In this document: positions 26,380 to 34,694 of the stretch, piece by piece
Numbering within the stretch: the stretch's first letter is position 1
Layout: each line of letters opens with the position of its first letter
Origin: Nymphaea colorata
Lineage: Eukaryota; Streptophyta; Magnoliopsida; Nymphaeales; Nymphaeaceae
Length of the DNA: 64,000 bases
Direction: 5' to 3'
NCBI RefSeq assembly: GCF_008831285.2
Contig: NC_045138.2
Coordinates: 23,533,934 to 23,597,933 of the forward strand
Made by a program: the position numbers and the translations under genes
Notes under the pieces: generated by a model
Database searches by the model: none
What the model was told of the DNA's origin: nothing
Seen by the model: the letters and a program-made list of their open reading frames with translations, nothing else

Positions 26380-26620
26380 AGACATTGATGTTTATGAATC
26401 TGAAATAAGAAGACTTAATAAAATTGTCAGTTATCTCGACCAATCTAGAGTAAGGTTACATGACCTTAACCCTGCTTTCTCCATCGAGATCAGAAAAGTT
26501 AGTGATGATCTTTTAGACATTGTTTTAAGCATGCAACAGTTAGTTGATGACATGAAACAAGAAAGGGTTCAAGCATCTTCATCTCGTTCTTCAAATGACA
26601 CTTCTGCATGTAGACATTAG
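26372..26620 (+). CDS. Small coiled-coil ORF after pol
   Basis: 82 codons whose ATG lies inside the last codons of the RNase H frame (ATGAATAG overlap). The middle is helix-rich with heptad-like Ile/Leu and charged residues; a Ser-rich tail follows. The overlap with pol suggests translation by reinitiation or leaky scanning, as in other plant pararetroviruses. I do not recognise a family. It is the only apparently intact frame of the 3' group. Confidence 0.45.
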   Translation: MNRDIDVYESEIRRLNKIVSYLDQSRVRLHDLNPAFSIEIRKVSDDLLDIVLSMQQLVDDMKQERVQASSSRSSNDTSACRH

Positions 26621-26683
26621 TCATGGTAGACAAGATAGAATGCATTGTTTCATTTAATATTTTTCTTATTACAGGACAAGATG

Positions 26684-28010
26684 GCCTCTACAAACCAGTT
26701 GCCCCTTGACCCAGACCTAGGATTACCAATCTTCCCACCTCATTCAAATTTGGTCTTTCGAACTTCTCCAGGCTTCATCCTTGATATAAAAGATCATGTC
26801 CTTCTAGACAACCTTTGGCAAAACAAAAGAAATCCCTCACACTCAAAAATCATTTCCTTATTAGCCAGCCATCTCAACTTGAAAAACAGGCAACTTCAAT
26901 CCAAAACTCTGCCCGAACTCTCCCTGGATCATATAACCCAACGACCTCAAACCTTGGATGTTATCTTACCCTAGAAAGGAGCCTAAAAGCAGCCCGAGCA
27001 GAAATAAGTTGGCGGAAAAAGGAAAAAGAAGAGCTAAATGAAAAAATACAAGCTCTAGAAACAGAGAATATACTCTTCAGGGAACATGTTGAAGAAGAAA
27101 CTAGGAAATTAGGAGAAAAAAGAGAAACAGTTCCCCCAAACATCCCATTAGTCAAGGAACAGATCTATCATTTGGTGATGAAGGCAAAAAGAAAATAACA
27201 AGTTGACATGCAGAATCTATTAAGGACCATGGCACGACATTCAAAGAAGAGAAAGCCTGGTTTGGAATTTGCTTTGCTGAAACATAAACATAACCCACAT
27301 GAAGAAAGTTCTTTCTGTGAATGTGAACAAGGATTTTCCATTATACAAGCCACTCTTAACCTTAGAAAGTGGCAGGACCAAGAGATTCAGGGGATAAAAC
27401 TTTCTCCCAAAACTCTTTTGGAGCAAGGATTTTTAAAACGAGTACTGGTTACGAAAGAAGAGCAGGTAAATATCTTGATTTTCATTGGCGATTGGCATAC
27501 ACATTAAGAAGGATGTTTAAACTTGGAAACATAAAGCCTTATGGCTATGTTAATTTAGACATTGAAACTATTCCTCCTTCGTATGAATATCCTTGTGAAG
27601 CGAAACATGAAATTACAATCAATATCTACACTTCACTTTTTCCCCTGCAAACTCATATTCCTGAAGAAACTCTTCGAACTCTTCTTATTAATGAAGATGT
27701 ATATTCCCAACTGAAGAGTTGGAGAGCTTATACAATTGCTGCAGACCAACATGCCCGGTGCACAAGATCTACTTGTATGGTAGCTGAAGATAAAAATACA
27801 CGAATCTTCCTAGCAGAGACTTGGCTTACTGAGAAATTTTACATTCCTTTCCAAAGTTTCTTACAGATAAACCCTGGCCTCTGTGAACACTTCTGTCAAA
27901 TCTATGATAGTAGTCCTGCAGAATGGACCGGTGATGATCAAAATGTCAAAGTAGTCATTCATAGAGATGACAATGAAGATGAGTGGAATGTTGGTGATGA
28001 AAGAGAATGA
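26684..28010 (+). pseudogene. Post-pol viral frame of unknown function, broken
   Basis: Three overlapping pieces in different frames look like one original protein of roughly 430 residues. The pieces are 26684-26974; a middle part to a TAA at 27196-27198 and on to 27507; and 27470-28010. The middle has a strong charged coiled coil (about 26970-27150). The last piece has conserved-looking Tyr/Pro and several Cys/His residues (HARCTRSTC, CEHFCQ) and a very acidic end. Frameshifts lie near 26960 and 27480. Position after pol recalls the fourth ORF of rice tungro bacilliform virus, but homology cannot be claimed. It could alternatively hold the missing structural functions. Confidence 0.45.
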
Positions 28011-28440
28011 GAAAATAATGAACAATACGAAGAAGAAATTATAGAAGAAATTGGAAACAACTAGGGAAAAATTGGGACGAAGCTGCTGAGTCCTTAACCC
28101 TGCAGCCTAACGTTTGTCAAGACCGGAAAAACTTGGCCCTTGTAAGTTATGGTTAAACTTTCCATGCATACAACGTAAGCATCATCCGTTTGAGAAGAAA
28201 CGTGATAAACTTCTCTTTGGGAAAATCCCCCAAGTTAAACATAGGATTTGCGTTGTAGATCATCGCCTCAAAGTCTACCCTGGAAAAACCCTCTAGGATA
28301 AATATGGGTTTTACGTTTGTAAATTTTTAAATTTTTGGCATAAAAATTTACCCTGTGACGCACCCCAAAGGATAAGCTCTGGGTCACATCCTGAAGCAAA
28401 TCGTTTGGAGGCGCTTCTAGAAGATCGTTGTAGTTGCCGA

Positions 28441-28866
28441 CCTTCTTTATGTAAATAAAGCAACGTTGCGTGAATAAAGAAGGAATGTTACACACGTTAA
28501 AAAAGTGAACACGTGGCTTGCCATTGAAGAAAAGACAAAGCGGCTACTGTAGCAGTCACTGTAGCAATTACTGTAGCACTTCGGCGGATACTGTAGCGCA
28601 CTGTAGCACTTTTTGACTTTTTGGACACGTTCGACTGCCACCTCATCCAGCACACGACAGCTGTCCACCTTCGAGTTCCTTTGAGTGTAACTGCTTTTGT
28701 TTGTTTGCGTTTAGCTTGTTCGGGAAGGTATCCTATTCCTTTTCTATATTGTAATTTGTTTTCAAGTCTGGTGCCTATAAAGGCACCACCACAGCATCTG
28801 TATCTATCATCCTCACATCTATCCTCCATCCGCCTTCGAGTACTTGCTTCCGAGTGCTTGTCTCCC
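28441..28866 (+). promoter_or_regulatory. Pararetroviral promoter-like block, copy 1
   Basis: Contains a G-box CACGTG (28510-28515), five copies of CTGTAGC in about 65 bp (28546-28609), and TATAAA at 28776-28781. The TATA box is flanked by the inverted hexamers GGTGCC and GGCACC, and a CT-rich leader follows. Repeated enhancer words upstream of one TATA box are typical of caulimovirid promoters. Activity is inferred, not shown. Confidence 0.6.
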
Positions 28867-28938
28867 TCTCCCTTCCTCACTCATATCTTCCTTTTCTTCT
28901 CTACTCCCATGCTGTTGTAAGAAGTGAACCGTTGTCGA

Positions 28939-29351
28939 CCTTCTTTATGTACATAAAGCAACGTTGCATGAATAAAGAAGAAGGAATGTTACACGCGTCA
29001 AAAAAGTGAACACGTGGCTTGCCATTGAAGAAAAGACAAGCGGCTACTGTAGCAGTCACTGTAGCAGTTACTGTAGCACTTCGGCGGGCACTGTAGCGCA
29101 CTGTAGCACTTTTTGGCTTTTTGGACACATTCGACTGCCACTTCATCTAGCATACGATAGTTGTCCACCTTCGAGTTCCTTCGAGTGTAACTGCTTTTGT
29201 TTGTTTGCGTTTAGCTTGTTCGGGAAGGAATCCTATTCCTTTTCCATATTGTAATTTGTTTTCAAGTCCGGTGCCTATAAAGGCACCACCCCAGCGTCTC
29301 TATCCATCATCCTCACATCTATCCTCCATCCGCCTCCGAGTACTTGCTTTT
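28939..29351 (+). promoter_or_regulatory. Pararetroviral promoter-like block, copy 2
   Basis: Same order as copy 1: CACGTG at 29011-29016, five CTGTAGC words at 29046-29109, TATAAA at 29276-29281 inside GGTGCC...GGCACC, then the CT-rich leader. The two copies differ by scattered substitutions but keep the motif set. Confidence 0.6.
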
Positions 29352-30299
29352 AAGTGCTTGAGTCAACATAGGATTTGCGTTGTAGATCATCGCCTCAAAA
29401 TCTACCCTGGAAAAACCCTCTAGGATAAATATGGGTTTTACGTTTGTATATTTTCGACATAAAAATTTACCCTATGACGCACCCCACAGGATAAGCTCTG
29501 GGTCACATCCTGAAGCAAATCGTTTCGAGGCGCTTCTAGAAGATCGTTGTAGTTGCCGACCTATGTTTAACTTAGGGGATTTTTCCAAATAGAAGTTTAT
29601 CACACTTCTTCTCAAACGGATGATGCTTACGTTTTACATGGAAAGCACTGTACCCATGGAAAGTTTAACCATAACTTACAAGGGCCAAGTTTTTCCGGTC
29701 TTGACAAACGTTAGGCTGCAGGGTTAAAGACTCAGCAGCTTCGTCCCAACTTTTCTCTAGTTGTTTCCAATTTCTTCCATAATTTCTTCTTCGTATTGTT
29801 CATTATTATCTCATTCTCCTTCATCACCAACATTCCACTCATCTTCATTGTCATCTCTATGAATGATTGCTCCGACATTTTGATCATCACCGGTCCATTC
29901 TGCAGGACTACTATCATAGATTTGGCAGAAGTGTTCACAGAGGCCAGGGTGCAACTTATGTAGCAAACGGTGAAGACAGGGACTTGCTCCTCCTTCCGGT
30001 GAAGACTACCGACCTACTTGGCTTGTCCTGGCGTGTGGCCTTCATGTTCCCCTTTACAGTTGGCAGCGTAGGCATGGGCCAACTTTCTTTACTGGCACAC
30101 AGCTCAGGTAGAAAAGAGCTGAATTGGTGTTACTCCTCGTTCATTGCATGGACTAGGCTTGGGCTGCGGTCGAGCCATCTTGCATGCAGCTGGACTGAGA
30201 TAACTTGGTGCTGGGCTTAGTGCTAGGGTTGGGCTCAAGCTGGATGGTTGCGGTCAACTGGTACTGCTGCAAGAGGCTGGTCCATGTCCAGATGGCTAT

Positions 30300-30835
30300 C
30301 TGAATGCACGCCATCTTGGTCGGGCAATGCCAGTAGCAGAGCCAAAAAAATTCATTGGAGGGGCACTTGTTTAAAAATATTCAAATTTAGTGGGGCACTT
30401 ATATATATAAAGATAAATATTTAAGATTCTCATTTAAAAATAAAGAACTTTTGCTCACACCAGTCACAATGTGGCTACGCATGGCCCAGGTGCATCTGTG
30501 TGGTGATCAAGGATTGCAAAGGGCTTGGACCTTTGAACATGGCTGAATTGGTCTCCCTTGAGCTGGCAGGAAGCGGCACATTAGCTTCTTAGTAGGGCTT
30601 GGCCGACATTTGCCAATAAAAAGGGTAAAGGCAGGGGACGAAGGGAAAGGGGCTGACATGAGCCATGGCCCCCCATCACATTTTAAGAAAAAAATAAGTG
30701 TACTTATATTTTTGAAAATTTGTAATTTAGATAGGCAAAAAAAATTGAAAAATATTGTTTGAGGCCTACACAAATTTTGAAAATACCACTAAGTCCTCTT
30801 TAAAAGAAAAAAAATCTTGCCCTGCCCCCTAGGTG
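30300..30835. repeat. Decayed GCAGAGCCA / GCCCCCTAGG-type repeats
   Basis: Two partial copies of the sort of element that carries GGGGCACTT, TATATATA and GCCCC words appear at about 30330-30440 and 30660-30835. No target duplication or coding sequence is visible. 29951-30300 also holds no supported gene. Confidence 0.4.
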
Positions 30836-30920
30836 CTGTGAGCCAGCAAAAGCCACCTCTGCTAATGTGAGTAGAGGCTTTCTTTATCTTGAGATTTTGA
30901 ATTTATTGATTAGTTAGTGC
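30836..30920 (+). repeat. Fragment similar to the CESA 5' leader (34250-34372)
   Basis: CTGTGAGCCAGCAAAAGCCA here corresponds to CTGTGAGCTGGCAAAAGCCA at 34250. GAGGCTTTCTTTATCTTGAGATTTT corresponds, in short stretches, to the sequence around 34325-34350, followed by a shared TTGATTAG. The intervening part is shorter here. It looks like a decayed duplicate of the CESA leader about 3.4 kb upstream. Confidence 0.6.
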
Positions 30921-30954
30921 ACAATAAGAGAGAGAGAATGGCAGCTCTTTCACC

Positions 30955-30957
<3 letters not shown>

Positions 30958-31010
<53 letters not shown>

Positions 31011-31043
31011 AGAGAAAGAGAGAGAGAGAGTTGCTTTCCCATG

Positions 31044-31132
<89 letters not shown>
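30958..31132. repeat. Two compound (TA)n(GA)n microsatellites
   Basis: (TA)n 30958-31007 followed by GA-rich 31008-31030; then (TA)n 31046-31100 followed by GA-rich 31101-31132. Both share the junction GAAAGAGAAAGAG. The pair is embedded in ~50-bp imperfect tandem units with CTCTCCCATGTCATTGTCG words (to about 31223). Confidence 0.93.
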
Positions 31133-31133
<1 letters not shown>

Positions 31134-31695
31134 TAGCTCTCCCATGTCATTGTCGGTAATTAGAGGCAAGTGGGTGTACCTACCTCTCCCAAGTCATTGT
31201 CGATGATGGAAGGCAAGTAGGGTGTGCAGCAGGAGTAAAAGAGAGATATAAAAATTAAAGGGATGTAGAAGGTTCAATTGTTTTGTGATTTCTTATGTTG
31301 CCGAATGGTTAAAAAAACATCATAAATCATTGTTAAAAATATTATGAACTATTGTTTTAAATAATTATTAATGCGACATAAGATAGCCTTCCATCTAACA
31401 TATTTGAATCTGTATACATGGACATACTGGATCAAATCTACGATGAGAGATTTATTGAGTATTTGGTAGCCGATTTACATCTATCCATATGGTTTGTGCG
31501 TCCTTTGTCTGTCGGCTATGAATTCTTAACATGATAAACAAAAGCACCGACTGCCGAATATGGTGGGCCTGCCGTCACTCTCTAAGCCGAATGGCCAGTA
31601 TTTTTTTATTAAAAAATATTTTTAATATATCATTAAAATTTAAAAAATATTAAATCATTTTGACACGAGCAAACCTCTAAGTCACTATCTTCTCC

Positions 31696-31697
<2 letters not shown>

Positions 31698-31764
<67 letters not shown>
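31698..31764. repeat. Third compound (TA)n(GA)n microsatellite
   Basis: (TA)n 31698-31744 then (GA)n 31745-31764. It has the same compound layout as the pair at 30958-31132. Confidence 0.93.
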
Positions 31765-31769
31765 CTTGG

Positions 31770-33360
31770 ACTTTTGAATTAATCACTATGCCAGCTCATA
31801 ATGCACTGTCTCCTCCTTCCTGTATTTTATTTTTCTTTTAAATATTTTTTATACGTTCAATCATTTGAAGCATTCGTTACATCCACTCAATTTTCTTCCT
31901 TTTTTTCTTCAAATTTCATGTTTGTGACGAAAGTTCACGCTCTTGAGGTGAGTGTTTGCTTTTAGGACATTAAATCTGCCAGTTATTTTACAATTTAACA
32001 GAAAATTTTCCTTCAAATTAACCAGTATTATTGCTTTTTTATTACATTACTATTGTAATTCTTGGGAAACAATATGTATTGCCGACAAGGGATCAAATAA
32101 AAATTTAAAAATTATCTTAACATAATCAGATTAATAAGCATTATATTTACCAATGTTTGGAGGAAGAGGATGCCCTTCTCGTATCACTGCTCGACAATCA
32201 ATCAAATCTATTTTTCGCTTCCTCAAAGTCAAGTTTGGTGACTCGAATAAGTTATGACGGCAAGAAATTTAGGGTAATTGGGATTTGGGCATCTATAAGC
32301 AATTTATGATGAGTGGACCATACGTTTATTGTTTGAGTGCGCGGATGGTATAAATCAGATTTTAAAAAAAAAAATTGTCTCTCTTGCCTTAATAACTTTG
32401 ATTATTAATATCAACATGCAATTAAGCAGGAAGAAATCTCATCGCTCCAGTGAAAAACTTAAATTTCTTTAGGGTGAATCTAAGGTACACTTCAATTCGA
32501 ATGTTTGTCAGCATGCTATTTGCAGTTGAGAGAAATAACATGTATGATAATTGAACTAATGACGCATCATCAGCACAATACTCCAGCCAATCAATTATGT
32601 TAATTTCACAAATTTATAATGTGAGTTTGATATAAATTTGAGTAAAAAACAAAATTTATGTATAATTTAGATCTTGCTATTGAAATATAATGCCGTGTCT
32701 TTCTCTAGGTATTGTTTGGCCAACCACCGACGCCAAGAACAGGGAATGATACCACCCTATTTTAAACGCGAAATTTGCATTTTAAGGACACCTTTAAAAC
32801 TCAAAGTTAAATATGGACTCTCATTTTTATTTATTATTAGTTGAATTGTTTGTTGATGAGTACGTCATGTCCGGTTTAGGAGCCTCCTATAAAAATTTTT
32901 TATGACTCATCATTTTCGAAAAGAAAAAATCATTCATTTTTTTTTTAAAAAAAAGGAAACCTGGTTTTGTAAAAGGGAATACAAAATCTAACCACCTTAA
33001 TTATTATTTAAAAAACTAGGTTTTGAGTGTCATTGAAACTAGTAAATTAAGATTTTAAAATTAATTAAAAAACTTGATTTTCATGTACGTTAGGTCGGGA
33101 CGTCGTCCAAATGCTTCCAAACTTTTGTTTTTATCTTCCTACTTTGTTTTTTAACGAGTCTTGTTAAATGATAAAAACCTTGAAGTCCTTTCCTCGCTCA
33201 GATGTACGATAGACAGTCCTCTTAGGAAGAGCGTATGAGATCAAGATGTATATGCTGAGGGCACAATTAAATAATAATAAAAAAAGAAATAGTTCAATAA
33301 TATAGAAAAAATAACCATTTTCTTTTTTGGATTTGGTTTTAAAAAAATTTAGTAGTATGG
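31770..33360. other. Gene-free AT-rich interval
   Basis: No supported gene. CGTCGTCCAAATGCTTCC near 33100 resembles the element tip near 3390 (CATCCAAATGCCCCC), so a decayed member of that family may end here. Confidence 0.4.
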
Positions 33361-33364
33361 GGTT

Positions 33365-33830
33365 CAACCCGAGGTCAGCCAATTCGAGCTTAGCTGGACC
33401 AATGAAACCTCAAACTCGACTCGGCTCGAGCTCGATAATAGCTCGATTGCTCGACTTGACAGTTACTTGTCGAGTTCGACATCGACTCAATTAAGACTCG
33501 ACAAAACTTGTTTGAATAGAATTGATATTTATTGTTACGTGTTAAGCTTGAGTTTGACTCGATTGAAGTTTGATAAACTCGTTTGAATAGAATTGATATT
33601 CATCATTATGTGTTAAGCTCGAGCTTTACTCGATTAAGGTTCAGTAAATTCGTAAACTCGTTTGAATATATGGATTTGATTAAGACTTGACAAACTCGAT
33701 TAAGACTCGAGCTCTACTGAGCAGTGATGTGTTAAGGTTGAACTTTACTCGCTTATTTAAATGAGTCGACTCACTCATTGCGCAAATGAGTCAACGTGAG
33801 CCAAACTTTAACGAGTCCACCAACCTCTAG
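33365..33830. repeat. GAGCTCG/TCGACTCG-rich hAT-like repeat
   Basis: A dense mix of CTCGAC, GAGCTCG and CTCGATTAAG words on both strands, with a near-tandem ~75-bp unit (TTGAATAGAATTGATATTCATCATTATGTGTTAAGCTCGAG-like) repeated around 33510-33650. Same vocabulary as 15872-16045 and 63475-63841. No target duplication found. Confidence 0.5.
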
Positions 33831-34099
33831 GGTCATAATTCAAATGGGTGGACTGAAACATGTCATAATCGTCGTTGGAAACCATGACATATATAACCTG
33901 TTACCTGCTCTCCAGAAAATAGTGTATAAATGGAAAATGAAAAAACTGAAGCACGTATATGAAATTACGCTTCAGGAAAGGACTCTAGTGAAAGCGTGCC
34001 ACTGGGAGTACCAACTCTTAGCGGAATCTTCCTGTTCGTGTTCACCGCTACCGACCCTGGAAATCTTGAACTGGTAAAAAGCTACAGTCCTCCTCCTCA

Positions 34100-34694
34100 A
34101 GAGTGTCGGTGGGTCGTCTTTTCGGTTTTCCTTCTTTTTATTTCATGTCTCTGAAAATGGGAAATGTGGTGCTTAATTTATTTGTTCTTAATTAGTTCTT
34201 GCAGAATATAAGCAAGCTTTTTCACTCGCTGCTTCGCGGAGAAGCCCCTCTGTGAGCTGGCAAAAGCCAAGGCTTCCTCGTCTGGCGTTTCAGGTAGATC
34301 TTCTCGCTTGGGTATAAACCAGTTGAGGTTTTCTTTTTCTTGAGATTTTCAGTTCGTTGATTAGCGAGTAGAGCTCGGGGACGAGAATGCTGTAGCATTT
34401 GCAGTGGATCTGCAGTCCCTGATTTCTTGTTCTTCCTCCGCTTGTTTAGTCGTTAATACTTTTTGCATTTTGTGAGAAAATTTTCCATCTGGTGTCAACA
34501 GGAGGGTGGGAGCTCTCTGCTCATAGTTGATCTGTGATTTTCTGAAGAGTGGGAGTATCCCGTGGTTGGTTCTTCATCTTTGCAACAAAGAAACGATGTC
34601 AAAGAAGTGAGGAACTCGAAAAGCTTCTTTGGGTGGAATTGGATCGGAACCCCTGGGATTTTAATCTGAGATCTTCTAGACCTGAAGATCGCTA
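34100..34694 (+). promoter_or_regulatory. CESA promoter-proximal and 5' leader region
   Basis: AATATAAGCAAG at about 34206 is a possible TATA box. A CT/G-rich leader follows, probably with an intron (CAG/GTAGATC near 34291-34300 could be a donor). A four-codon upstream ORF (ATG 34596, stop 34608-34610) lies 84 bases before the main ATG, if that part is retained in the mRNA. Transcript boundaries cannot be fixed from sequence alone. Confidence 0.4.

Larger units (their letters stand above)
23250..29950 (+). mobile_element. Endogenous plant pararetrovirus (Caulimoviridae), rearranged
   Basis: A run of + strand frames carries a badnavirus/tungrovirus-type cysteine array, aspartic protease, reverse transcriptase and RNase H, with no integrase and no LTRs. 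This combination is diagnostic of Caulimoviridae. Neighbouring frames overlap or nearly touch (ATG inside the preceding stop region at 26371-26379; stop and start two bases apart at 23936-23939), as in compact viral genomes. The 3' part holds duplicated and inverted viral segments (27871-29950), typical of integrated copies. Stops and frameshifts make it non-functional. The left limit is approximate. No 30K-type movement protein or coat protein could be recognised. Confidence 0.85.
27871..29950. repeat. Inverted repeat arms enclosing viral leader duplications
   Basis: Arm 1 is 27871-28244. Arm 2, 29562-29950, is its reverse complement with small indels, including a short extra segment near 29640. 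The outer ends match exactly (ACCCTGGCCTCTG / CAGAGGCCAGGGT). Between them lie direct repeats of a ~200-bp block (28238-28442 and 29366-29561) and of a ~420-bp promoter-like block. This shows rearrangement between at least two viral copies in opposite orientation. Confidence 0.9.

Noticed and set aside
33365-33830. Exact ends for the CTCGA-rich repeat
   Set aside because: Candidate tips near TATGGGGTTC and CCTCTAGGG do not give a matching 8-bp duplication, so no boundaries are claimed.
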